DNA from: Plantago major
Lineage: Eukaryota > Streptophyta > Magnoliopsida > Lamiales > Plantaginaceae
Direction: 5' to 3'
DNA length: 64,000 bases
Assembly: GCA_026545765.1 (NCBI GenBank)
Contig: CM048840.1
Span: 90,114,877-90,178,876, forward strand
Below, one piece after another: positions 12,327 to 24,140 of this stretch. Position 1 is the first letter of the stretch; each line of letters starts with the position of its first letter. A program made the translations under genes and the position numbers. The notes beneath the pieces were generated by a model that did no database searches, had not been told where the DNA came from, and saw only the letters and a program-made list of their open reading frames with translations.

Positions 12327-12362
12327 TTACATTGGACTTATGCTTATGTTGTTTATGCTACA

Positions 12363-12367
12363 TATAC
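12363..12367. other. Left target-site copy (TATAC) of element C
   Basis: The five bases tatac lie directly before the outer end of C's 3' LTR. The same five bases are at 28000-28004 after the other LTR. This proves a single insertion into the CACTA element. Confidence 0.95.
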
Positions 12368-13999
12368 TGTTGGTCCAGATAACGGCAAAGTAAAAGACTA
12401 GAGGGGGGGGTGAATAGTCTTTTAAAACTTTTGTCGATAACAAATATTTCTCAGATATCTGAATGGATATCTGATACTTAGAAAAGTCGGAAGACTTAAT
12501 AAAGATAAGTGTAGAAAGCAGTTAATAAGAGTGTGTGTGTCAAGTATAAATCTGAAATGTAAATGACATGGCAAGTATAGTGGTATCTGAGGTGGCGTAA
12601 TCCTCCAACTAATCCACTTCGTCTATCGAGACCTAGAATTCACTAGAAGATAATTGAGATAACCTTACAAAAATCCTATTCTAAGATTCTGAACAATTGG
12701 TTCCCAACCAAAAGTTCCCCCTGAGTTGTTCCCTAGCTTCCCAAGCTAAGTACTTCCTATACTCAAAAACTTTGGAGTTATTCCTTAGTTTCCCAAATCA
12801 AGTACTTCCTATACTCCGGTAACCTTGGAGTTATTCCCTGATTTTTCAAACTAAGTACTTCCTGTACTCCACGCCGGTTTTGGTGTTGGTTTCGGTTTGA
12901 GTTGTCAGATGAGCATCTTAATAACTTTTCAGTTATTCAGATAGCTCTGTGAACTAAGTTACTTAATACACTTTACAGCGTATGGTATCTAGTTCGATTT
13001 TACTGACCCAAGTCTTATGATATCTGTTCAAGTGAATGAATCTCAGATAGTTGATCTTTTGATTCAACTCCTTCACAGATAGCTTTGCTTGTTTAGGATC
13101 AGGACACTTAGAACTTTAGTGTTTACTCAAGATCACAAGCTTTAGTCGCAACAGAAAGCTTTGATAATAAGTAAGTTGCAATGAGAGAGTAGAATGTTCA
13201 GAGTTCTATGTTTCAGCGTATGCAATGTGTGTTCTGAGTTGTGTTCCGTGTGTTCTCTCAAGTTGTCTAAGTGTTGATATTTATAGATGAATTTGAGTAC
13301 CGTTTGAATAGTATCCGTTAGGCTCAAATTCGAACTATCGATATCTGTGTATAGTACTGTAGCCGGTTTTGTCTTCTTCTCAGAAGTTGCCGTTGCTTTT
13401 ACTCAGACATCTCTGTCCGTGCATTAAATGCTTTGTACTATACTTTTTGTCCTGTAGTGTCAACGGAACTATGCATTGTATCAGAGACTAGACTTGTTGT
13501 CTGATTCTTTGCATGTCCTTATCTTCATTCTTCAGATACCACTTGTATTGATTGAAACAATCTTGTTTCTTTTCAGAAATGTGTTTAACGCTCAAGGTAT
13601 CTGAGAACAGATATCTGTGGACACTTTCCTTGTCTTCAGATATGTATCTCATTTCTCAGATATCTCTTGTGACACAGTTTGTTTGAAGCTCGTGTCATAA
13701 GATATCCGCTAAGATATCTGAACAACAGATTCAGTAATCTTGTGCAGTTTTCTTCAAGTCTTCAATTCTTGTTGAGCTTTCTGCTTGGATGTCTTCTTCT
13801 TGGTCTTCTCTTCATAAAATAAAAATTACATTTTGAGACCTAACATCCTATACAAGATTAGCTAGACTATCATACTTAGTGGGTTTCCTCTTTTACAATG
13901 TTCAAGTGAACCAAGAGTACTAATCACCTTTCTGAGACTAAGATAAGTCATCATGTTGCTGAACAAAATCTAAACAGATATTCTAACAAAATATCTAAC
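12368..13999 (-). repeat. 3' LTR of element C (about 1632 bp)
   Basis: On the minus strand it starts next to the polypurine tract (GTTAGATATT...) and ends CCAACA at 12368. It aligns with the 5' LTR throughout but carries three rather than four copies of the 52-bp unit (about 12715-12870), which accounts for most of the 56-bp length difference. A TATA-like box (TATAAATA on the minus strand) is at 13278-13285. Confidence 0.9.
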
Positions 14000-14020
14000 G
14001 AATTTCCCCCATTTTGATCA
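14000..14020 (-). other. Polypurine tract of element C
   Basis: Minus strand reads aaatgggggaaatt directly before the LTR. This is the plus-strand primer site of the element and corresponds to 2481-2494 in element A. Confidence 0.85.
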
Positions 14021-14380
14021 GTCAACGATGACTATCTTCCCTATTACAAATATGGATGAGGAAACAATCCACCACTTAATCATTTCTTAAGATCTTTCAA
14101 ATCATATAATTAAGTGCAGAAAGTAGACATCAACCAAATCACAAGGTGTGATCTTTGCTGACAAGTTATTTTTTATAAAATACTATCTGAGAGTAAGTTC
14201 TTCAGATAAGTCGCAACTAAGGATTACAGATAACTTTAATACAAGATACATTTAAGCTCAGTCAGCAAGATACAAAAAAAATTACATAGTAAATTAGGAC
14301 AACAGGAGTTACCAAGCTCCAAGTAAACATCCTAAAGAACTAGTCTTCAATCTTCAAGTCTTCAACAAAATTTCTATGGA

Positions 14381-16435
14381 TCAGTCTGCAAATTTCCTAT
14401 CTCCAAACCTTTTGATGTCATCAGAATAATCATAAAGAAGAGTTCTGACAAGCATCTCTGTGTCTCTGGCAAATCCACAGACTTCTTTGTAGGTTTTGGT
14501 AGGATTTTTCTTGGCAAAATGCTTGACCCATAGGTACTTTCCCCACTTCCAGGCATGCTCTATTCTGATATCTGAAAGCTTGAAGTATCCATAGATAATC
14601 TTCAGATATCTGATGTCACCCTTGTATTGTTCTTCTGTCAGATAGAACGACTCATAGGGTTCCACAGCAAGTCTTGGTCTTGTGCCTGTTCCTGTGATAT
14701 TCAGAATTTTGTGCACATCATCTGGCTTTCCATATGGACAATCATCAGAGAGGTCCTTCTTCATGGCTTCAGTTCTCTTGACAACTTCAAAATCCAACCA
14801 TGCTTTGATGTGATTGGTGTTGATCAAGGTAGGTTTATTCTTTCTCCATGCCATGAGTTTTTTATGGATTGGTTCTGGAAATCTTGAATTTACCAATAGA
14901 TGCTTAAGTTCCAGAATCCAATAGCCATTTTTCTGATGGATGCACCTGTAGACAGAGGAATCATTGTCATACTTCACATACTCAATTTTGGCTTCTTCTG
15001 GCCTGAGTGGAAGTTGACTTTGTCTTTGCTCAGCTCTCAGTCTGTTCCTTTTCTGTCTTGAATTCTCTTTGGGGTTGTTGCTTGAAGAACTACCACCCTG
15101 GATAGACTTGGTATTTCCAGAGGGTGTTTTAGCTGCTAGTGGCTTTGCAGCTATGGGCTCAGTTAGGCTTTCAATTTTCCTTTTTCTGTGAAGAGGAGCT
15201 TCATCTTCATCAGTCTCTTCATCATCTTCAAGATTAGATCTTGTGAGAGTTTTACAGCCTTCTTCATTGCCCTGGGACTTGATTTGACCTTCTTCTTCTT
15301 CTTCAGAAGATTCATCAATCCCTCTAACTTGTCTTCTCCTTGGAGCCTTGGTACTCCTTGGAGGTTTCTGTGCCATGGCCCTTGTTACCATTTTGGTTCC
15401 TTCAGTAGGTCTCTGGGAAGCAGCTTGGCTTGAGAAGGATTCATAGATTCTGAGTGGTGGCTGGGAAGTTTTTCTTCTTCCTTTCTGAGCAGCACCAGCT
15501 CTAGATTTCTTCTTGTTTTCATCTCCTTCTTCCCATTCCCCCTGACTTTGAGGTCCAGATTTGTACTTTCTTTCCCCCTTAGTCATTGTTGGCTGACTCA
15601 GTCTCATAAAAGAATCTGAGAGAGAGTCAAAATGCCCTTGTAAATAGTTGTAGGCAGTGACCAACTTCTGAAGTTCAGCTTTGAGCTCCTGATTTTGCTT
15701 GATAAGTCCATTGTCCTTATCAGTGAGCTCTGCCAATGGGCCTAGGATGGCATCTGCTTTTCCAGCAGTGTAACTTGCCTCTTGAAAAGCTTTTTCAGCT
15801 AAAGACACATCATCGTCCCTTGTCATTCCCAGATCTTTCTGAGCAATGATCATGCTAGTTGTTCTCTGAGTGATGAGCTCAGTGAACTTTCTCATTTCAG
15901 AGGAGACTGAGGCAATTATTTCCTTGTTTTGTGAAGACATCTCCTTATTCAGAGTAGCTAGTACTTGGTACCTGCTCATGTACTCTTGAGAGTGGACGTT
16001 TGGCAGTTTGTTGAAGATTGTAGGAGCAATCAACTTTCTTTTTAAGTGAGAAACCGCTAGATGTTCATGGCGGTGTCCTGCCAAAGTCTTGTCTTCTTCA
16101 TCATCTGAGGGATTAGCCCAGTGATCTTCATCCTCTTGGACATTTTCATCAATTGTATCAAGTCCAGCAACCATCTCAGAGATTGGTTTCTTTCCTTTCT
16201 GGGAGGAGGATGGTACTTCTTTCGAAGATGATGCCGCCTTAGCATCATGCTTGTCTTCAGATACTTCTTCAGTATCGAGTTCTTTGGCGATCTCTTGAAC
16301 AGCATCCCGTAGCTCGCTAACCGCAGAGTAAGCATTCATTTCTTTGAGGTATTGATCTTCTAGTTGATCAAGCCTTTCTCTGGATTGAGCTATTTGATCT
16401 TCCAGTTGAAGATGGAGCTGTTGTTCTTCTTTCAA
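14381..16435 (-). CDS. Post-pol (env-like position) gene of element C, 3' part, 684-codon open frame
   Basis: One open frame of 684 codons ending at 14381, the longest in the window. Residues 1-280 are Q/E/L-rich with heptad-like spacing and are probably coiled-coil. Residues 280-480 are strongly basic with acidic E/D stretches, likely disordered. Residues 480-684 look globular, with many W, Y and K. No signal peptide or membrane span is apparent, so an envelope role is not shown. A closely similar but broken copy is in element A (57-2106). Sireviruses often have an extra gene between RNase H and the 3' LTR, and this lies exactly there. Upstream frames at 19553-16469 on the same strand probably belong to the same original gene region. 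Confidence 0.65.
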   Translation of the reverse strand: MKEEQQLHLQLEDQIAQSRERLDQLEDQYLKEMNAYSAVSELRDAVQEIAKELDTEEVSEDKHDAKAASSSKEVPSSSQKGKKPISEMVAGLDTIDENVQEDEDHWANPSDDEEDKTLAGHRHEHLAVSHLKRKLIAPTIFNKLPNVHSQEYMSRYQVLATLNKEMSSQNKEIIASVSSEMRKFTELITQRTTSMIIAQKDLGMTRDDDVSLAEKAFQEASYTAGKADAILGPLAELTDKDNGLIKQNQELKAELQKLVTAYNYLQGHFDSLSDSFMRLSQPTMTKGERKYKSGPQSQGEWEEGDENKKKSRAGAAQKGRRKTSQPPLRIYESFSSQAASQRPTEGTKMVTRAMAQKPPRSTKAPRRRQVRGIDESSEEEEEGQIKSQGNEEGCKTLTRSNLEDDEETDEDEAPLHRKRKIESLTEPIAAKPLAAKTPSGNTKSIQGGSSSSNNPKENSRQKRNRLRAEQRQSQLPLRPEEAKIEYVKYDNDSSVYRCIHQKNGYWILELKHLLVNSRFPEPIHKKLMAWRKNKPTLINTNHIKAWLDFEVVKRTEAMKKDLSDDCPYGKPDDVHKILNITGTGTRPRLAVEPYESFYLTEEQYKGDIRYLKIIYGYFKLSDIRIEHAWKWGKYLWVKHFAKKNPTKTYKEVCGFARDTEMLVRTLLYDYSDDIKRFGDRKFAD

Positions 16436-16468
16436 CAGTTGTCTGAGTTGAGCATACAGTCCGAGTGT

Positions 16469-19400
16469 TTAATATTTTCGATTGGTTTCTTCGAGCTCAA
16501 CTACTTGTTCAGTAGGAACTGCGTGGTGGTGAGTAGATGGATGAGTAGATTTCTGAGGTGATGAAGACGTTGCTTTCTGTGTAGTCTTCTCAGTTTGCTT
16601 TTCAGCAGCTGAGGCATTGTTTCTCTGTGAAATTCCTCCGGTTCTGATGTGAGCATCATCATCATCCTTTTTGTCATTATCATCCTTTTGGTGATGATCA
16701 GTGGGAGGTTCATCAAAGAAATTTTCATTCATTTCTTCCTCCTCATCATCTTCAGATACAAGATTGATCACTTCCGGGATAGTGATCTTCTGCCCATTAA
16801 CTTCTTCTTGTTCAGAAGGTATGAATTGCAGAGTCTGGGGCAGAACTGGCTTGAATGCCATCTGTAATCTTGTCTGATCATCTGCCTGTTCAAAGGCATG
16901 TATCAAACTATGCGCCACTTCTCTGGAAAAGTCCTTGTGTAGTAGAGTCGCAACTGTATGTTGTTCTGTAGCGAACATTGCTTGGACATATGTTTCCAGG
17001 TCAAGAGCTCGTGCCCGTCTGGTTGGTTGATCATTTATTCTCAATATTTCAGATCAGAGCACCTTAACTTCTGCCATTTCTTGAAGCATTGAATGTGCTT
17101 TGGCAAAGTGTGAGCTTTGAAAAAGTGAAGTAGGTCCCTTGTTTCTTCAATGGGAACCTTCTTTGCATCTGTTTGAGCCTGAAAGAAAGAGTTTTGAGTG
17201 AGTTTCAAAACTTTGGTAGATATCTGAGTAGAAGTGTAGTTTAGTTTCTGAGTTACCTGAGTATGAACATCAGGCTCAGATACTTGTTCTACTGGGACAA
17301 TTGGTGTCTCAGATATCTTGTGGTGAGGTGGAGACTTGGAAGTCTGGTCCTCATCAACCTTTCTTTCTTGAACCTGAGAATTAACATTATCACAATACTT
17401 AGGAATTTTTATCAAGAAGAAATTTAAGTGACAAGTCAGATATCTGAGAGGTCAATTACCTCCATGGGAGGCTCAGATACTTGTCTCGGAGACTTGCGAT
17501 CTGGAATCTTTTCTTGTGATGAAGCCCTTGATGCCTCATCAATTTCCATAGGTGCAGGGGATGTCGCAACTTTTTCCCCTTACACTTCTACTTCTGATTG
17601 AGCCTGTAAGTAGATAGTATTGAATAATTTAGAAGAAGTTTTAAGATAACCCAGGCTGAAGAGTACTTATCACTGATTTTCAGTTGTCCCAGGGGATGTT
17701 TTAAGATAACCCAGGGGATGTCGCAATCTTTTCTTGTCGTCTTGTCCCAGTTCAGTTTCTTTGTTTGAAGTTTCTGGTACTTCACACCTTCCCTGAGTAT
17801 GCAACTCAGTTGCCTCCCCTGGTTGATCATTCTGAGTAGATGTCTCAGTTTGATCCCTCTCATTGAGTTGGGGAACCTGCTCAATTACAGGATTTTCTTC
17901 AAAGATATCTTGTATTCGGTATTTCAAAATGGAGTTCATTTACCATTTCATCAACCACTTGTATGTTGTGGTTGTTGTGGTTGTGCAGGCGTAAGATTGA
18001 TCGTGAATGTTCTTCCAGTTCTTAGATGTGGCATTTCCATCAAGATTCCGCCAATACTAAGATACCACTCATCGTGGCTTTGTGAAGTTGTGCAAGAGAG
18101 TCATTCCCGATGATGTGTTTGCACCAACAACCTTTGCTATAGGTTCAAGAACTTTGTGGTGTAGGTTTTTCTTCAGATACCTTATCACCAGTTACTTGTT
18201 CAGTAACCTTAGCCCTCTTTGATTTTTCTAGGACTTGAGAGATGACTAGTTCATCATCTTCATCTTCAGAGCTCTCATCAGCATTGGGAACTGATTGGTC
18301 CATTATTCCTGCGGTTTCCGCAGATGGGGCTTGGTGTTTTTCACCACTTTTGGCAGCATTCATGAGTTCATCAGCAAGGCTTTCTGCATTAGTCGCAACA
18401 TTTCTGAAAGCACTTTCTCTTGCTGAGTCTACTTGTTCAGTAGGTGATACTCTTTTGCAGCATTAATGAGTTCATCTGCCATGTTTGTAGAATTGACAAC
18501 CTCTTTGGGTGTGTCTTCTGATTTGCCAGCAGACTTCTTTCTTGAAGTTCTGGGCTTCTTGGTCGCAACCTTTTCTTCGGATATCTTTTCAGATTTTCTC
18601 TTCTTAGGACCTTTCTGAGACCCAGTAACCTTTTTCATCAGATTTGTATACTCATACTTGTAGAGTAAGTTACTGTTGGCTATTTCACCCGTCTCTCTGA
18701 GCTCAATGCCAAGCTTTTCCAGCAAGTAGCATATCTTCAGACCATATCCTACCGTGGCCTTTGGCTCAGCTAGTCCTTTAACAATCTTAGGCTCGAAGCC
18801 TTGAATCTTCTTCACAAATTTCATGAAGGCGTACTTTCCCCAGTTGAAAGGGTTTTCCAGCCTTTTGTCTTGTTGATTCAGCAAGAACATCATGATCCAT
18901 CGTTCTTGGCTTATTTGGTCAGCACCTCCTTGTAGACCATCAAAGCATCTGTGAAGAATGCAAGCCAGTACATCCCAGTGAACCAACAGATGTCTGGTTC
19001 GGATGTCAGCAAGTTTGAACTCAGTGGGTGTATCTGATTTCTCAAGATCACACACATGACTGTAAAGTTCTTTAACACCTTCAAGGAGTTCCTCATCTTT
19101 GGTGTTTATTTCAAAATCCTTTCCAAGATTTTGAACCTCAAACAACTTACAGAAAGTTGTTAAGTCCAGAAGGATTTCCTTTCCTTGGACTGAGGTTTTG
19201 ATAGACACTATTTCAGCGCCTTCAGATACACAGGAAATAATCCTGGAGTTGTTGTAAAATTCCAACACATCAAGTAATGAAATTCCACTAGGGCGAGCAG
19301 ATACAAAGCCCTTGATTTGTGCCTTTTCAAGCATGTCAAGAATTAGCTTTCTGTCGGCTTGGTTCTCTATTGCAGCCGTGAGGTATTCCTCAACCATGGC

Positions 19401-19553
19401 ACCACCCCAAATCATTATGTGACTTCAAGTCCAATGGTCAGGGTTGAAAGCTCCTACTAGTCGATTGTTAACAATAACCAACTCTGGTGCTTGCTTTTCA
19501 GCAGTACCAGTGGAGGATTGGGATTTCTGTGTAGAAGTGTTCTTGGAGGCCAT
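16469..19553 (-). pseudogene. Post-pol region of element C, 5' part
   Basis: Continuation upstream of the 684-codon frame. On the minus strand the region opens at an ATG at 19553 (MASKNTSTQK), followed by a 328-codon frame (19415-18429) that is globular at first and becomes K/R/S-rich near its end. Further pieces lie at 18363-18145, 17939-17670, 17415-17041 and 17044-16469, rich in S, T, E, Q and K. Short direct repeats occur, for example the ttttaagataacccagg block at 17639 and 17699. Several breaks are present. I do not recognise a known domain, and no transmembrane helix is evident. Confidence 0.55.
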
Positions 19554-19559
19554 CTCTTT

Positions 19560-20250
19560 ATATAGTAAGGATTTGAAGCTTGTGTTTGAAAGAGATTCGA
19601 TTGAGTGATTCTTTTCAGAAAAACTTAATCAAGAAATGCAGAGATTTTAGAGAAGTTGCAGAGGATTAGGAGAAGGTTTTTGCTGTTTTGATGCAAGTTG
19701 AAATTTTGGATTAGGCAAAAGTGATTTCATTTGCCAAAATCCTATATATATAGCAAGTGAATCTCAACAGACAAATACATACAAATTGATTTTGTGTATA
19801 CGTATCTGTGATTTGCAAACAGGCGTGAGCAAAAGCTAGTTCGGCATTAAATGCTTAGTGGGCCATGTCTGAATTTCAACAGTCCACTATTTACTGTGAA
19901 TTAATTTCTGCCGTTCAGATCAAGCGCTTGAATTCATCAAGGGTCACCATTGCTTCTCCAATAATGATCACAATCAACAAATGTAATTGTGCCCATTTAA
20001 TGAATTTTGGCTAATAGCTATCTGAATCACAATTTTGTTGGAGCAAGGACACTGTTCGCATCTGAATTTGTCTTATACTTAGGATTTTTCCAAGTTTTTC
20101 ATCAAAATAGAAATAGTGCGAGATTCAAGAGAGTAGTTGACTGCAGAAAGTTATACTATTCTCTATTGTGTTCCCCGTTCACAGAATGATTCAGATATCT
20201 GAGTTCCCGTCTCAGAGATCTTAAGCTATCTTTTTGCTCTTTAGCCTTTT
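19560..20250 (-). other. Non-coding spacer between RNase H and post-pol gene of C
   Basis: AT-rich DNA with no long frame. A tatatata run at 19743-19750 upstream (on the minus strand) of the post-pol ATG could be a TATA box for a separate transcript, but this is speculative. Confidence 0.4.
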
Positions 20251-20254
20251 TGAT

Positions 20255-20420
20255 TTCTGGGTTCCCGTTCCAGATACCTCTTCTCTCTTTTCTGGATACC
20301 CGTTACAGATACCTCTTCTCTCTTTTCTGGATACCCGTTCCAGATACCTCTTCTCTGGTTTCTGGATACCCGTTCCAGATACCTCTTCTCTCTTTTCTGG
20401 ATACCCGTTCCAGATACCTG
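20255..20420. repeat. 35-bp tandem array (5 copies) after RNase H of C
   Basis: Five copies of a unit containing ttctggatacccgttccagatacc start near 20255, 20290, 20325, 20360 and 20395. The inner word ggtatctg/cagatacc is also common in the LTR and elsewhere in this family. Confidence 0.85.
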
Positions 20421-20427
20421 AACTTTT

Positions 20428-21835
20428 TCAGTTCATTGGTAGTTCCATTAGTCCAAGACTATGTCTTAAGGCTAAGAATCTACTTTCTTGTAGTGGCTTA
20501 GTGAAGATATCTGCAAGTTGGTCTTCAGTCCCAATCTTGAGTATCTCTATTGCCTTTTCAACATGGTCTCTGATGAAGTGATGTCTAACATCAATGTGCT
20601 TTGTTCTGGCATGAAATTTAGGATTCTGTGTAATCGCAATAGCACTTGTGTTGTCACAGAAAATGGGAGTTTTCTTCTCATCGAGTCCATAGTCTTTAAG
20701 TTGTTGTTGTATCCACAGAATTTGTGTTGCACAACAACCAGAAGCAATATATTCAGCCTCTGTGGTAGAAGTTGCAATTGAGTTTTGCTTCTTGCTAAAC
20801 CATGAGATAAGTCTAGTGCCCAGAAACTGACAAGTTCCTGAGGTGCTTTTCCTATCAAGCAATGATCCAGCATAATCAGCATCTGAGTACCCAGCTAAAC
20901 TCAATTCACTTTCTCTAGGATACCACAGTCCTACATACTCCAACAGCATATTGAATATCAGGTCTACTTGCAGTGAGGTAAAGTAGTGAACCTATCAACT
21001 TCCTATACTTATGTTCTTCAACACTCTTATCTGATTCAGTATAGGTCATTTTGGTTCCAATGCTCATAGGTATCTTAGCATTCTTTTCAGAAGGCTTAAG
21101 ATTGAATTTTGTGAGCATGTCTTTTGCATACTTTGTTTGACTAATGAATATTCCATCATTGAGTTGATTGACTTGCAATCCTAGGAAATAATTCATTTCT
21201 CCCATCATGCTCATCTCAAACTTGTTTTTCATGAGATTTGCAAAGTCATTACAAAGTTGCTTGTCCTTAGATCCAAATATGATGTCATCAACATATACTT
21301 GAACTAAGAGTAGTTTCCCATCATGATTTAAGGTAAATAAAGTTTTATCAACTTCACCTTTCTTGAAACCACTTTCCAGAAGGTATTTGGCCAAAGTGTC
21401 ATACCATGCTCTTGGAGCTGTTTGATCCATACTGAGCTTCTATAGTTTATAGACCATTCTACTTTCTGAGGAAACTTCAAAGCCAGGTGGTTGCTCAACA
21501 TAAACTTCTTCTGCAAGTTCACCGTTTAGGAATGCGCTTTTGACATCCATCTGATAAACTTTGAAATTTTTATGAGCTGCAAAGGCTAGAAAGAGCTGCA
21601 AAGGCTAGAAAGAGTGAAATTCTTCTGCAACTGGTGCATATGACTCATCAAAATCTAAGCCTTCAGTCTGAGTGAATCCCTTGGCAACCAATCTTGCTTT
21701 GTTTCTGGTTATTTCACCAGTTTCGTTCATTTTGTTTCTAAAAACCCACTTAGTTCCAATCACAGATATTCCTTCTATAAATGGAACTAGTTTCCAGACT
21801 TTGTTTCTCTCAAATTGATCCAACTCTTCTTGCAT
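20428..21835 (-). pseudogene. Element C: reverse transcriptase and RNase H
   Basis: Minus strand. The RT N-terminal part is at 21835-21605 ([24 protein letters not shown]). The RT catalytic part is at 21430-20915, with YVDDIIFGS, the copia form of the YxDD box. RNase H is at 20949-20428, with YSDADYAGS, EAEYIASG and FTKPLQ motifs. Downstream of integrase, as in all Ty1/copia elements. Compared with its relatives it is a fossil with several breaks. Confidence 0.92.
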
Positions 21836-22339
21836 TGCAGAGATCTAGTCTTGGTCTCCTAATGCTTCTTCTATACTTTTAGGTTCGATATTCGAGATGA
21901 AACATCCAAAGAGAGAATCAGCATTTTCAGCTATTGCTCTCCTAGTCCTAACACCCTGATTAATTGGTCCAATTATATCCTTTGTAGGATGATCTTTGAT
22001 CCATTTCATCAAAGATTTAGTGCTAGTAGGATCAATATCCAAGTGATCTGAATGTGAATCACTAAGATTTTGATTTGATACTTTTTCAGTATCTGAGATA
22101 TCGGACATATGGGAAATGTCATGGATATCTGACACTTTTTCAGTGTTAGAGATATCTGAGACATGCATTTCGGCATTCTTATTTTCATATACCTCTTCAT
22201 GATGAAGGTTCTCAGTAACCTGTTCCATTTCTGGAAAACTCATAGGAAATTCCTCATCATATTTGTGAGTCATCTTGTTGTTACTAGGCTTTTCAAGCTT
22301 TTCTACGTCAGAGTCATCCTCACTTTCCATAACGATGTT

Positions 22340-23706
22340 TTTCCTTTCTGAGGGTTCTTCTTTAGTATCCCTCAGTAATAGTTCTTTGAACTTTTCTGAG
22401 AGTTCATCAGTAGGAGGTGTTTTCTTACTTCCTTCATAGAATACAACATGAACTGATTCTTCAATTTTCTTTGTTCTTTTGTTGTAAACTCTGTAAGCTT
22501 TGCTTTGTGTGGAATAGCCAAGAAAACACCTTCATCTGCCTTTGGTTGAAATGTTCTCAGATAATCTTTCCCATTGTTTAGAACAAAACATCTACAACCA
22601 AATACTCTCAGATGTTTGATATTAGGAGGTCTTCCAACCAAAATTTCATAGGGGGTCCTGTCATGGTGTTTGTTTATCAAGCATCTGCTACGAGTGCAAA
22701 GAGTGTGTTTACGACTTCAACCCAATATATTTCACTTATCTCGGTCGCCTAGCATTGTCCTTGCGGCTTCTTTAAGGGTTCTGTTTCCTTTCTCGCAACA
22801 CCATTTTGTTGAGGTGTTCTTACAGAGGAAAGTTGGTGTTGTATACCTTTCCGTACAAAACTCCTTTATGTCTTGATTGACAAACTCAAGACCATGATCT
22901 GCTCGATTGCGTATACCTTTTCATTTTTCATGATTTCAAGCTTTTTCAAAGAAGTTTGGTATCTCCACCACGGCATCGATTTGTGTTTCGTAAATACAAC
23001 CCAAGTGAATCTTGAGAAGTCATCTACAACAACTGCACCATATTTCTTTCCTCGCATAACTAGTTACAGATGATTCAAAAGATCCATATGTAAAGTTGCA
23101 GGGTCTAACACTAGAGTGTCCGATTTTGGACTTGAAAGAGATCTTAGATTGTTTCCCATCCGACAGTGTAACATATACTATCCTTTCTGAAAGATGTTTT
23201 GGGAAGACCAACCACTAACTCTTTCTTGGCAAGTCTATTCAGAGTTTTGAAATTCAAGTGACTCATTCTTTTGTGCCATAACCAGTGCTCTTCTGTGTGA
23301 CCAGATTGACTCACCATGAGACATTCTTCAGTTGTGGCAGATGCCCAGTCGGCAACATAAAGACTGCCTTTCCACCGACCAACTAAGACTGCCTGCTTTG
23401 ACTCATTGTCAATTAGTTTGCAGTATTTAGCTTTGAATTTTAGAGTAAAACCCTTGTCTGCAAACTGGCTCATGCTAAATAGATTGTATTTCAAATCCTT
23501 AACATGTAATACGTCAGTGATTGTTAAAGTTCCAATTTGACGTTGCCAAATCCCAGAGAGGGATTTAATTCTCCTCCAGCAAATCTGATATCTGGTCCTG
23601 TGTTGCAAGCTTTGTAGTCAACCATATTTGCTTTGTCTCCTGTCATGTGCTTTCCGCATCCACTATCAAATAGCCATTGTGCTTTAGTCCAGGAAGCATT
23701 CTGCAC
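22340..23706 (-). pseudogene. Element C: protease end, integrase zinc finger and integrase
   Basis: Minus strand. At 23706-23524 a W-FDSGCGKHMTG motif is the aspartic-protease-like active site (DSG). The pre-integrase HHCC part (HKRMSHLNFKTLNRL) lies in 23608-23144. The integrase core (VVVDDFSRFTWVVF) is at about 23057-22866, and the C-terminal part (NNGKDYLRTFQ) at 22680-22372. An acidic linker read at 22330-21845 joins it to the RT. Broken at several places. Confidence 0.85.
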
Positions 23707-24140
23707 ACAACAGGAAACAGGAGATTAGGTTCTCATATCTTTGATGGAACCGTCAGAATCAAAAGTTCTTCCAGTAGGAATCCATTTTTGAATGAATTTC
23801 TTTGAAACATGCTTTTGTCTGACAGGAACATAAGGAGGAATTCTTTTTGAATGAAGGTTATCATTAGTAAGAATTATTTTCTTCCTTGGTGTGTCCCTAG
23901 GTGCTCCATATGATGCTTTCAGATACCTGTCAGTTTACGAGTTTGCTTTCAAAGAAACTTAGCCTTCCTTGCGATTTCTTCTAGCTCGCATTGATTTTCA
24001 AAGGGCTTGATTTAACTTCCACTTCTGATAATTGCTTTGAGCAATTCTAGCCTTCAGCCATCATTCTTGCTCCTGCTTGTACTCATGAGCAAGTTGTTTT
24101 CCAATGCCTTTGTAGCCAATACCGTTTCGAGCACTTGAAG

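Noticed and set aside
1-16450. Large inverted repeat between 1-4182 and 12368-16450
   Set aside because: Explained by two separate insertions (A and C) of one retrotransposon family in opposite orientation, with C's own target duplication.
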